This document shows, piece by piece, positions 53,393 through 61,679 of a DNA stretch of 64,000 bases. The stretch comes from Paenibacillus sp. HB172176. GTDB taxonomy: Bacteria; Bacillota; Bacilli; Paenibacillales; Paenibacillaceae. The position numbers and the translations under genes are program-made. The stretch spans positions 124,001-188,000 of the forward strand of contig NZ_JAATHD010000008.1 of the NCBI RefSeq assembly GCF_011947265.1, in the 5' to 3' direction. The notes under the pieces are model-generated. The model made no database searches, was not told the origin of the DNA, and saw only the letters and a program-made list of their open reading frames with translations. The first letter of the stretch is position 1. Each line of letters begins with the position of its first letter.

Positions 53393-53779
53393 TTACCCCT
53401 CTTCTGTAGAATTCACGAAATGATGCGCAGGTCCTGATAACCGATCAATCAGCACGGCTTGAAGCTCCTCCTTGATGCCTGCTTTTTGAAGCGCTTCCTT
53501 CATGCAGCCCAGCCAAGCCGCGGCTCGCTCGGGCGTAATCGGGAACGGCAGATGCCTGGCCCTCATCATCGGATGACCGTACTGATCGGAATACAGCGAC
53601 GGGCCTCCAAAAAATTGCGTCAAAAACAAATATTGCTTCTCCATAACAGGATTAATATCTTCAGGGAACAATGGGCCCAGCAACGGATGCGCTTGTACAA
53701 GCGGATAGAAACACTCTACTATAGTCCTAAGTTTTTCCGCTCCGCCCAGCGCCTCATAGAGGCTTATATTCCTATTCAT
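53393..53779 (-). CDS. Group II truncated haemoglobin
   Basis: The 128 residues show the 2-on-2 globin fold: SLYEALGGAEKLRTIVECFY, YLFLTQFFGGPSLY, the proximal His in RARHLPFPIT, and the Trp in AAWLGCM (G8) of group II. It resembles Bacillus YjbI. I chose ATG 53779 (GGAG about 12 bases upstream); ATG 53791 is next to that site. It may protect against NO or peroxide. Confidence 0.88.
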   Translation of the reverse strand: MNRNISLYEALGGAEKLRTIVECFYPLVQAHPLLGPLFPEDINPVMEKQYLFLTQFFGGPSLYSDQYGHPMMRARHLPFPITPERAAAWLGCMKEALQKAGIKEELQAVLIDRLSGPAHHFVNSTEEG

Positions 53780-53860
53780 CGTCAGGCTCATCTCCAATTT
53801 GTAGGTATTTAGTATTATAACACAACCGATACAATCCCGCTCGGTAAAATGTGAAAATGA

Positions 53861-53889
53861 AAAAAAGTCCGCAGTGGTTAGCTGCGGAC
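53861..53889 (-). terminator. Terminator after the 30-residue peptide gene
   Basis: GTCCGCAG-ctaacca-CTGCGGAC on the minus strand, then TTTTTT. It ends 22 bases after the stop at 53911. Confidence 0.85.
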
Positions 53890-53910
53890 GCAATCCATAT
53901 GATGTAGAGT

Positions 53911-54003
53911 CTAAGCTTCGTAATCCTCTTCGTTTGGCGCTGTAATCGACTCTTTGATGACGTAGACAAAAGCGCAGACCAATATGCCGGCGATAATACT
54001 CAT
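53911..54003 (-). CDS. 30-residue single-pass membrane peptide
   Basis: MSIIAGILVCAFVYVIKESI followed by a short acidic tail ending EDYEA. One membrane helix and an outside or inside acidic end, reminiscent of small regulatory membrane peptides. The ribosome site GGAG is nine bases before ATG 54003 (an ATG at 54009 is also in frame). A dedicated terminator follows, which supports expression. Confidence 0.65.
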   Translation of the reverse strand: MSIIAGILVCAFVYVIKESITAPNEEDYEA

Positions 54004-54189
54004 GTTCATCACTCCAACCGTTTGGGGATATCCTTATTGTAACACATAAAACCCGAATTACCAGCCTTTTGCAAACGTTTTCTGAGAATCATGAGAGGTA
54101 ATTTCAGGATAATGATGGGATGGATTCCCTCCAGCGGTCATACAGTATATAAACGGTTGTCCATACGGACAAAGAAGGAGACGAAAAGC

Positions 54190-55275
54190 ATGATACGAGC
54201 CCTGGCCCATCCTCTGTCCATTACGGCATTGATCGCATTCTGCATCGCTTTTCTTATGACCGTGTTTCCGGCAGAAACACTGCAGTCTTCCCTTCGCGGC
54301 TTAGCCATCTGGTGGGAGGTTCTCTTCCCCGCTCTGTTTCCGTTCTTCGTGATTTCCGAGCTGCTGCTTGGATTCGGTATCGTCCATTTCTTCGGCAAGC
54401 TGCTTGATCCCTTCATGAAGCCGTTGTTCCGCTTGCCTGGCATCGGAGGCTTCATCGTCACCATGGGCTATATATCCGGTTATCCGGTTGGAGCCAGGCT
54501 GACGGCCCAGCTTTGGGAGCAGAGGCTCATTACCCGGGTGGAGGGGGAACGATTGGTCGCGTTCACAACAACCTCCGATCCGATCTTTTTGATCGGAGCC
54601 GTGTCTGTCGGTTTCTTCCATAATGCAGAAGTCGCCCCCCTTCTCGCAGCGGCGCATTACGGCGGGGCGTTAATCATCGGCTTTCTCATGCGATATCATC
54701 TTCCGGCCGAGGACCGGGAAGCCGGACGAACGCATAAGATGGCGCCGCCTTCGGACAAACCCGGCGCCGCCATTCGCAGAAGCCGCTTTAGTCTTGCCGT
54801 CAGAGCCATGCATGAAGCGAGGCTTCTCGATGGGAGAAGCCTCGGAAAGCTGATGCAGGACGCAATCCAATCCGCCCTCCGATTAATGATTGTCGTCGGC
54901 GGATTGGTTGTTTTCTTCTCGGTCGTCATGGAGCTTCTCACCCATGCCGGAGTGATTCGGCTTCTCTCTGAAGCTATGCGCCTCCTCTTCGGTCTGATCG
55001 GCATGCCGCCGACGCTTGCCGATGCCGGCATCTTCGGCGTGTTCGAAGTTACGCTCGGCTCCCGGGCCGCGGGAATAGACGGCTCGGGACTTATCCATCA
55101 AGTCGCGATTGCAGCATGGGTGCTCTCCTGGGGCGGTCTGTCCGTCCACGCTCAAGTGGCCAGCCTGCTGAGCCGCACGACGATGAGATACAAGCCGCTG
55201 CTGATCGCGAGGTTGGTGCATGGAGCGATCGCCATGGCTCTCGTCTATTTGCTGTGGGGCTGGCTCGGGCCGTAA
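54190..55275 (+). CDS. ylbJ: Sporulation integral membrane protein YlbJ
   Basis: The 361 residues form a polytopic membrane protein with nucleoside-transporter/gate-like repeats. GLAIWWEVLFPALFPFFVIS, GYISGYPVGARLTAQLW and AFTTTSDPIFLIGAVSVGFF, then the second half with GIFGVFEVTLGSRAAGIDG are typical. YlbJ is needed at the engulfment/cortex stage, where it affects spore coat and cortex. ATG 54190 follows AAGGAG. Confidence 0.92.
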   Translation: MIRALAHPLSITALIAFCIAFLMTVFPAETLQSSLRGLAIWWEVLFPALFPFFVISELLLGFGIVHFFGKLLDPFMKPLFRLPGIGGFIVTMGYISGYPVGARLTAQLWEQRLITRVEGERLVAFTTTSDPIFLIGAVSVGFFHNAEVAPLLAAAHYGGALIIGFLMRYHLPAEDREAGRTHKMAPPSDKPGAAIRRSRFSLAVRAMHEARLLDGRSLGKLMQDAIQSALRLMIVVGGLVVFFSVVMELLTHAGVIRLLSEAMRLLFGLIGMPPTLADAGIFGVFEVTLGSRAAGIDGSGLIHQVAIAAWVLSWGGLSVHAQVASLLSRTTMRYKPLLIARLVHGAIAMALVYLLWGWLGP

Positions 55276-55376
55276 TGCTGTCATTCCTTCCATCTTGTTT
55301 CGCGCATTGAATTCATCCGCCGTTTCCTATATCATCTAGGGTGACAGGAATGATTGCCGGAAGGAGCTCTAACCCA

Positions 55377-56177
55377 TTGAAGTACACTATTATTGACAGA
55401 GGAGACGCTCTGTCGAAATCGCTGGTGCAGCAATTTCACAGCTTGGCGGCGGAGAGAGGGTTTATTCACAACAATGAACAGCCCGAAATCGTCATCTCCA
55501 TCGGTGGAGACGGCACGCTGCTGCAAGCCTTTCATAATTATGTAGATTGCATAGCCGATGTGGCTTTCGTCGGCATTCATACCGGCCATCTCGGCTTCTA
55601 TGCCGACTGGAAGGCGGACGAGCTTGAGGAGCTTGTTCGGCTGATGGCGGAAGAGACGCCGATCATGGTCCGATATCCGTTAGCTCAGATCGAAGTGGAG
55701 ACCAGCACGGAGACCTTGCATTATTTATCATTAAACGAATTTTCGTTGAAAGGCGTCGATGGGACCCTCGTCGCGCAAATCAATGTAAATGACGAGTTGT
55801 TCGAGATGTTCCGGGGAGACGGCATCGTCATCTCCACGCCGACGGGAAGCACGGCCTATAACAAAAGCCTGGGCGGGGCTATCGTGCATCCGTCCATCGA
55901 GTCCATCCAGATTGCGGAGATTGCGTCGATCAATAATCGCGTCTTCCGCACGCTAGGTTCCTCCGTGCTGCTTCCGAAGCATCATCATTGCGACATTATC
56001 TCCAAGAAGGATCAGCGCATTCAACTCAGCATTGACCATGTCAATATTATGCATAGCGATATTAAGTCGATTCGCTGCTCCGTCGCAAGCCGGAAGGTCA
56101 GCTTCCCGCGTTACAGGCCGTTTCCGTTCTGGAATCGGGTCAGAGATGCTTTTCTCGATTATGATGTTCGGGATTAG
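55377..56177 (+). CDS. nadK: NAD kinase
   Basis: Phosphorylates NAD to NADP. The 266 residues include IVISIGGDGTLLQAFHNY, GIHTGHLGFYADW, SLNEFSLKG and GDGIVISTPTGSTAYNKSLGG, the GGDG and NE/D motifs. The start is TTG 55377, ten bases after AAGGAG (MKYTIIDRGD). Confidence 0.93.
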   Translation: MKYTIIDRGDALSKSLVQQFHSLAAERGFIHNNEQPEIVISIGGDGTLLQAFHNYVDCIADVAFVGIHTGHLGFYADWKADELEELVRLMAEETPIMVRYPLAQIEVETSTETLHYLSLNEFSLKGVDGTLVAQINVNDELFEMFRGDGIVISTPTGSTAYNKSLGGAIVHPSIESIQIAEIASINNRVFRTLGSSVLLPKHHHCDIISKKDQRIQLSIDHVNIMHSDIKSIRCSVASRKVSFPRYRPFPFWNRVRDAFLDYDVRD

Positions 56178-56198
56178 CCTTGTACGGACTTGCTCAAC

Positions 56199-56243
56199 AA
56201 AGAAGACGCCCGCGCTCCATCAAGGAGCGCTTGGCGTCTTCTT
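56199..56243. terminator. Bidirectional terminator between nadK and yutD
   Basis: AAGAAGACGCC-CGCGCTCC and GGAGCG-GGCGTCTTCTT with a short loop between convergent genes. Confidence 0.85.
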
Positions 56244-56256
56244 CTCAGTCATTGGC

Positions 56257-56925
56257 TTATTTCTGCTCTCTTTGGTCTCGATGTTCCTTCTTATTCCCTT
56301 TTGGAGACTCGGAAGCGGCGGCAGCTTCGTTCGCCGCCAGCTTCATTGGCTTCTTGCTCCGGTGATCGTTGTTCCTCCCGCTTTTGCGGGAGAATGGATC
56401 CCTGCGCCTTTTATCATGGCCCGATTGCTGATTTTGATGATGAGAGCGCTGCCCGAAATAATTTCGTTTCTTCCCTTGAGACGAATTTGGGATCCTCGCA
56501 TCAGCAGCGTCATCGTCGACGACATCATGCTCCGAAGCAGCGGACACGGCTGACTGTGATTCATTCAGCTCTTTGTCCTCTGCTGCAGGAAGAGGAGGCG
56601 GCAGATCGTCAAGGTCCAGATCGCCCTCGCCAAATTCCTTCCGGCTGCCTTGCTTTCTTTCCAGAATGAAATAAGCGCATCCGAAGTTGCAATATTCATT
56701 AATATAATCCGAGACCGCGGAGAAGGTGCTTTCCTTTGCCGCCTTCTGATGTCCGTCGCGGAAAAAACCTTTCAAGCGAAGCTGATTATAACCCCAATCC
56801 CCAATAATATAGTCGTACCTCTCCAGCACTTCGCTGTATCGGTTGCGGAAGGCTTCGGGATTCCAGCCGTTTCTGTTCTCGTGTATAAGCTCGAAGGATT
56901 TGCCGCCAATATGAATCAAAGCCAT
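56257..56925 (-). CDS. YutD-like protein with long charged tail
   Basis: The 222 residues have a YutD core of about 100 residues (ALIHIGGKSFELIHENRNGW, YDYIIGDWGYNQLRLKGFF, INEYCNFGCAYFILERK) followed by about 120 residues of low complexity: first acidic and Pro-rich (LDLDDLPPPLPAAEDKE), then Lys/Arg/His/Gln-rich. The core matches Bacillus YutD, encoded near lipA there too. GAGGTG precedes ATG 56925. Confidence 0.85.
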   Translation of the reverse strand: MALIHIGGKSFELIHENRNGWNPEAFRNRYSEVLERYDYIIGDWGYNQLRLKGFFRDGHQKAAKESTFSAVSDYINEYCNFGCAYFILERKQGSRKEFGEGDLDLDDLPPPLPAAEDKELNESQSAVSAASEHDVVDDDAADARIPNSSQGKKRNYFGQRSHHQNQQSGHDKRRRDPFSRKSGRNNDHRSKKPMKLAANEAAAASESPKGNKKEHRDQREQK

Positions 56926-56949
56926 TCCCACACCTCACTTCAGCATAAA

Positions 56950-57900
56950 TTACTTCACATTCGCGCTCGCGCAGGAGCCCGATGACTCGACGGAATAAAC
57001 GGAAGGATCCGTCATCTCCGTCTCGGCAGCCGCCTGAGCCGAATCCGTCTGTTCATGCGCGTGATAGGAGCTTCGAACAAGCGGTCCGGATTCCACATGG
57101 CGGAAGCCTCTTGCCTTGCCCTCCAGCTTCAGCTTCGCGAATTCATCCGGATGCACATAACGCTCGATTCGCATATGCTTCGGCGTCGGCTGCAAATATT
57201 GTCCCAGAGTCAGTATATTGACGTCGACAGCCCGAAGATCATCCATTGCTTGCAAGATTTCATCCCATTCCTCGCCGACGCCAAGCATGATGCTTGATTT
57301 GGTAGGAATCTTCGGCTTCATTTCCTTAGCCCGCTTCAGCAGCTCCAGCGAACGCTTGTACTTCGCCTTCGCACGGACGCGATCGGAGAGCCTCTCGACC
57401 GTCTCGATATTATGATTCAGAATATCCGGATTCGCGTCCATGACCGTCTGCAGCGCATCCCAATTGCCTTGAAAATCAGGAATCAGCACTTCGACGCGAC
57501 AGAACGGCAGCCGCTTGCGCACCGCTCTGATCGAAGCGGCGAAGATGGAAGCTCCTCCATCGGCCAGGTCGTCTCGCGCCACCGAAGTGATGACGCAATG
57601 CTGCAAATCCATTTGTTCGGCGGCTTCCGCCACGCGTTCAGGCTCTCCCAGATCCAGCTCCGTCGGCATTCCGGTATTCACCGCGCAGAAGCGGCATGCT
57701 CTCGTGCAGATATCGCCAAGAATCATGAAGGTCGCCGTGCGGTTCGACCAGCATTCATAAATATTCGGGCAACGCGCTTCCTCGCAAACGGTATGTAAGG
57801 TTTTGGAGCGCATCATTTCTTTTATCTCGGCGTAATTGCCGCCTGTCGTTAGTTTTATGCGAAGCCAGTCCGGCTTATCCAATTTCGTTCGATTCGTCAT
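56950..57900 (-). CDS. lipA: Lipoyl synthase
   Basis: Inserts two sulfurs into octanoyl chains on lipoyl domains. The 316 residues have the auxiliary cluster [12 protein letters not shown] and the radical SAM cluster CTRACRFC, followed by [19 protein letters not shown]. The C-terminal RSSYHA has the third auxiliary Ser. Thirty residues after that are Ser/Ala-rich. yutD follows 25 bases downstream. Confidence 0.96.
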   Translation of the reverse strand: MTNRTKLDKPDWLRIKLTTGGNYAEIKEMMRSKTLHTVCEEARCPNIYECWSNRTATFMILGDICTRACRFCAVNTGMPTELDLGEPERVAEAAEQMDLQHCVITSVARDDLADGGASIFAASIRAVRKRLPFCRVEVLIPDFQGNWDALQTVMDANPDILNHNIETVERLSDRVRAKAKYKRSLELLKRAKEMKPKIPTKSSIMLGVGEEWDEILQAMDDLRAVDVNILTLGQYLQPTPKHMRIERYVHPDEFAKLKLEGKARGFRHVESGPLVRSSYHAHEQTDSAQAAAETEMTDPSVYSVESSGSCASANVK

Positions 57901-58044
57901 CCCTTATTACCTGCTTTCACATTCATTTTGTTGCATTCGCCATCATTATAACATGCTTTATGCAGGAATAGTAAAGATAAGGGGGACGCAATCCCGCGGC
58001 AATCTATAGTTTATCGGAATGTTTTCTATCGCGATATGAGATTA

Positions 58045-58070
58045 GAGCTCCTTCAAGGCTCCTTTTTTTT
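58045..58070 (+). terminator. Short hairpin with T8
   Basis: GAG-ct-CCT-tca-AGG-CTC then C and T8, 60 bases ahead of lytH. No transcript that would end here is obvious; it could be leader control of lytH. Confidence 0.4.
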
Positions 58071-58127
58071 GGATAAAAACCAGCCATTTGCAAAACCTAC
58101 AGCTAGAGATTTCATGCTGCTGAAAGG

Positions 58128-59195
58128 ATGAGCGCTTTGAATAGAATGATTCCAGTTACGGCTATAATCACTGCTATCGCATTGTTGACAAGCGGCTTTA
58201 TGAAGCAAAATGGTCCAGAGCTTGGCAAGCCGGCGTCAGCCCTGGCCTCGACTTCTGTTGCCGGGGAGTCCGGCACAGGGGATTCCTTTGCTGTACGCAT
58301 GCAGCTATACGACAAGCTGAGCAAGGTAACGAATGTCGAGTGGTATTGGATCGCCGCCGTCGATCAGTACGAGCGCTCGATTTCGAAGGCGAGACCCAAA
58401 GCTAGACCCCTGCTCGGTCAGACCGTCGGCGTATTCGTGGAACCGGAGCGCTGGGCGGGAGCGCTCAATCCCTACACGGAGGACAACTCGCCGGTATCGA
58501 TCAGATGGTTTGGCGGCATCGGGCAGGACGGAGACGGGAATGGCTCCGCGGAGCGAACGAGCGATTTCGACTTGCTCTATTCCCTCATCCGCTTCATGTC
58601 CTCTTACGGAATTAACGAGGAGAGATTCCCGATCGGGATTTGGGAATATTACCATAACAGCCGAGCGGCGCAGCGCGTTACGCAGTTCGCCTCCCTCTAC
58701 AGGCATTACGGCAGATTGGATTTGTTCGAGCATGCCTTCCCGCTTCCTATCGGCAACAGCTATTCCTACCGGGATACCTGGGGCGATCGGCGCGGCTGGG
58801 GAGGACGGCGCATTCACGAGGGCACCGATATATTCGCGGGATACGGAACTCCCGTGCGCAGCACCTGCTACGGCGTCATCGAGGTAAAGGGCTGGAACAA
58901 ATACGGAGGGTGGAGAATCGGCATTCGCGATCTCAATAATCACTATCATTATTACGCCCATCTGTCCGGCTTCGACAAGACGATCGCCATCGGCGACATC
59001 GTGAAGCCGGGTCAAGTGGTCGGCCGGGTGGGCAGCTCCGGTTACGGCAAGCCGGGAACCTCGGGGAAATTCCCTCCGCATCTGCACTACGGCGTGTACA
59101 GCGACCGCGGCTTGATCGAATGGGCCTTCGATCCCTATCCGATGCTTCGCCGCTGGGAGCAGGCAGAACGCAAACAGCTTCGCTCCAAAGGCTGA
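58128..59195 (+). CDS. lytH: M23-family peptidase, LytH-like sporulation cell-wall hydrolase
   Basis: The 355 residues have an N-terminal membrane or signal segment (MIPVTAIITAIALLTSGFM), an N-terminal domain (YDKLSKVTNVEWYWIAAVDQ), and a LytM/M23 domain with ligands in RRIHEGTDIFAGYG and FPPHLHYGVY (HXH). In B. subtilis lytH next to yunB and lipA is a SigK-dependent L-Ala-D-Glu peptidase of spore cortex; the same neighbours here support the name. Confidence 0.8.
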   Translation: MSALNRMIPVTAIITAIALLTSGFMKQNGPELGKPASALASTSVAGESGTGDSFAVRMQLYDKLSKVTNVEWYWIAAVDQYERSISKARPKARPLLGQTVGVFVEPERWAGALNPYTEDNSPVSIRWFGGIGQDGDGNGSAERTSDFDLLYSLIRFMSSYGINEERFPIGIWEYYHNSRAAQRVTQFASLYRHYGRLDLFEHAFPLPIGNSYSYRDTWGDRRGWGGRRIHEGTDIFAGYGTPVRSTCYGVIEVKGWNKYGGWRIGIRDLNNHYHYYAHLSGFDKTIAIGDIVKPGQVVGRVGSSGYGKPGTSGKFPPHLHYGVYSDRGLIEWAFDPYPMLRRWEQAERKQLRSKG

Positions 59196-59267
59196 CGCTC
59201 TAGCTGAATGCAAGAAGACCATGCCGCTTTCCCGGTCTCTTCTAGATTCAGACAACCCTAAGGTGAG

Positions 59268-60287
59268 CTACGGCTGAGCGGCAGCGGCATCATCAATCCC
59301 CTCGGCCGACAAGCTGCCCCCCGACTCCTTGCCGCTGCTCGAAACACTCGTCCCCGGCGCCAACGGAACCGATATATTCGGAGCCTCCGGCGCCGATTCT
59401 CCGACGGCTTTCCCGGTTCCATCGTAGTAGTACATCGGAACATCTCCGACCACGAGCAAATAAGATATCGGAATTTCCGTTTGAACGATCTCCGGGTCCG
59501 TGTCGAACGGAATAATGATGGACATTTCTGTCATAACATCGATATAGACTTCAACAAGCACCATATTGATGCCAGCGTTGCGCTCTCTCGTGCTCAGCTC
59601 GACCTTCACCGCGCCTTGCGGCTCGAAGCGAACAGGAACCTTCGGTCCGAACGAGGATATAATTGCGCTGTGCAGCGCATGCCCGAGCGGAATGCGCTCC
59701 GGAATTTCCTTCATGTCGTCAAGCGTAGACTGCACGGTATTAATGGTTTGCGAGGTGATGCGCATATGCTCCTTGTAATCCAGCATGAAGCCAGAAATCT
59801 TGCCTTCTTTATTCAGCTTCCAATCAATTAAATCCTCCGAGCTTGCATTGCTCGACACCTGCTCCGTAATCGCCTTGTTAATCGCCTCCGTTGCGACCTG
59901 CTTCACTCTGATTTTGGCGAGGTCCATCAGCGGCGGCCGCAGCTTGTTCTCGATATAGATGAAAGCGGGAAGAACGGAGAGCAGCATAAGCAGCAAGGCC
60001 CACAGCAGCAAGGTCCGCTTCCGGATTCGCTTGCGAGGCTCCCTTGGTTTGACAGAGCCCCAGGAAGCCGACCTGGAGGCACTCACGGCTTGCTTTCCGA
60101 AGGACAGCGGCGACGGCTTCGCTCCCCATCTGGCCGCCGGCTTGCCCGAGCCGGCCTGAGGCTTCGGACTGCCCCAGCTCACGGTCTTCGCCCTTCGAAT
60201 GGAGCCTCCGTGCCACTTGCCTGCGTGAGCGCCTCCGCGCAGCATCTGAAGCCACCAGCTTACGCTTCTTCTTCCCCATCTGGCCAC
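59268..60287 (-). CDS. yunB: Sporulation protein YunB with repeat-rich N-terminus
   Basis: The 339 residues have a basic N-terminal region with VSWGSPKP, ARWGAKP and ASWGSVKP repeats, one membrane segment (TLLLWALLLMLLSVLPAFIY), and a YunB domain: IRVKQVATEAINKAITEQVS, SQTINTVQSTLDDM, IPLGHALHSAIISSFGPKVP, RNAGINMVLVEVYIDVMTEM. GTG 60287 lies six bases after GGAGGG; ATG 60293 and ATG 60326 are alternatives. It is convergent with lytH. Confidence 0.85.
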   Translation of the reverse strand: MARWGRRSVSWWLQMLRGGAHAGKWHGGSIRRAKTVSWGSPKPQAGSGKPAARWGAKPSPLSFGKQAVSASRSASWGSVKPREPRKRIRKRTLLLWALLLMLLSVLPAFIYIENKLRPPLMDLAKIRVKQVATEAINKAITEQVSSNASSEDLIDWKLNKEGKISGFMLDYKEHMRITSQTINTVQSTLDDMKEIPERIPLGHALHSAIISSFGPKVPVRFEPQGAVKVELSTRERNAGINMVLVEVYIDVMTEMSIIIPFDTDPEIVQTEIPISYLLVVGDVPMYYYDGTGKAVGESAPEAPNISVPLAPGTSVSSSGKESGGSLSAEGIDDAAAAQP

Positions 60288-60505
60288 CTTCATCCCTCCC
60301 GCCAAATATCCGTTTGCTTTACCCATACTTATGCGATACTTGGACGAAAAAGAAGACAAGTGCCTCAAGAGACACTTGTCGAAGCCGCCTGCCCATTCTC
60401 CTGTGAGACATGTCATTCCCAGCTTCGGAAGCGGGTTGTCTGCGCGCCAAGGATGAGATAGACTAGAGCGGAGGATCGAAAACCAAGATTAAGGAGCTCT
60501 GAACC

Positions 60506-60721
60506 ATGTCCATTAACCGCAAGCTGCTCACCGATTCCGACTTCGAGGAAGCGCTCGAGAAGCAGACGCGCATCCGCGTTTTTCGCGACAACCAGATCAT
60601 TGACGCAAGCTCGACCATTGTCCGATTCGACAGCAGCACGGTCGTAACGCAATCCAGCGTCAGCGATCTTATGTACCACGCTCGATCAGAATGCGAATTT
60701 TTCGATCTTAGGAAGCGCTGA
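60506..60721 (+). CDS. Small conserved hypothetical protein, 71 residues
   Basis: Mixed alpha/beta small protein (MSINRKLLTDSDFEEALEKQ, TRIRVFRDNQIIDASSTIVR). No family recognised. AAGGAG is nine bases before the ATG. Its stop overlaps the convergent gene by 14 bases. Confidence 0.7.
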   Translation: MSINRKLLTDSDFEEALEKQTRIRVFRDNQIIDASSTIVRFDSSTVVTQSSVSDLMYHARSECEFFDLRKR

Positions 60722-61613
60722 ATTCATTCTTCGCCTTCTTCCACTGCTCCTCCGCAATCCGCTTCAAAAGCAGCGCCTGCTGCCAGCGATCGGATATTTC
60801 AACCTCTTGGCCCCCTTCGTTTCTTCTCGTGATGGCATAATTCCCTGGCGGGCCAAGCTCTGTCACGAAAGGCAAAATATCGCCTTCTTGCGCATCTTCC
60901 AGCCAATTCGCCATTCCTTTGCGCCACCATCTGGCGAAATGCCGCAGCATGGGATGCTCGCCTTGTTCTCCAATATCGATCTGAACCTGCTCTCCGTTCG
61001 ACACGCGCGCATGAATGCCCGCCGTTCTTGCGAGCAGTTCATCGAAACAAGCCTCAGCCGCAGCGGATTCCCCATTCAACTCGCCGGCGACCACATAATG
61101 CGACAAATCGATCATCAGCGAAAGCCCGGGGATCGCTCTTACATAATTCACCGTGCGAAGAAGATCCTGCGTTACCGTGCCGCGATGAGTCTCGATGAAG
61201 AGGGGAATCCCCGCCTTTTCGGCCGTATGCAACAGCTCGTTCAGCAATTGTACGGCTCTGTCGTCTACAACGAAGGAATCCATAACCTGCGCATTGATAT
61301 ATTGAACCTTCCCGAATTCGACCGATTCTCTAATTACCCGCTCCAAATCCTCCGGTTTGGAAGGAAAAGCTATTGCGCTGAAGCTCAAATCATACGCTTC
61401 CAATAACTGCAGCCATTCTTCCCTGTTAGCCTCATCGGGAATCCTGGCGCTTATGCCTTTAAAGCCCGCTTCGGCGATCTTTTCGAATTTGCGCCGCTCG
61501 CTCCATTCCCTTCCGTTCTCTCCAAGCCCTGTCATCGCCCACCACGATTGCTGCAATTCCAGCACCGGCGCTTGTTTTAATCCGGATTGAATTTGATTCC
61601 ATCTGTTCATCAT
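60708..61613 (-). CDS. Sugar-phosphate isomerase/epimerase-like TIM barrel
   Basis: The 301 residues belong to the xylose-isomerase-like/AP endonuclease 2 superfamily: EAGFKGISARIP, SFSAIAFPSKPEDLERV, IPLFIETHRGTVTQDL, SLMIDLSHYVVAG, IHARVSN, with metal ligands Glu, Asp and His placed as in IolE/KguE relatives. The substrate is unknown. It lies next to the sugar ABC transporter, so a sugar catabolic role is likely. Confidence 0.85.
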   Translation of the reverse strand: MMNRWNQIQSGLKQAPVLELQQSWWAMTGLGENGREWSERRKFEKIAEAGFKGISARIPDEANREEWLQLLEAYDLSFSAIAFPSKPEDLERVIRESVEFGKVQYINAQVMDSFVVDDRAVQLLNELLHTAEKAGIPLFIETHRGTVTQDLLRTVNYVRAIPGLSLMIDLSHYVVAGELNGESAAAEACFDELLARTAGIHARVSNGEQVQIDIGEQGEHPMLRHFARWWRKGMANWLEDAQEGDILPFVTELGPPGNYAITRRNEGGQEVEISDRWQQALLLKRIAEEQWKKAKNEFSAS

Positions 61614-61679
61614 CCATCACCTCGTTACAATTATAATCGCAAAGAGGCGCAGAGCCTATAGAGACCTGCGCCCAGCCAA

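Noticed and set aside
54120-54165. SigE promoter of ylbJ (CATACAGT)
   Set aside because: The -10 fits but no -35 is seen at the right distance.
59211-59244. Bidirectional terminator between lytH and yunB
   Set aside because: The arms AGAAGACC/GGTCTCTTCT pair only imperfectly and there is no T-run; too weak to list.
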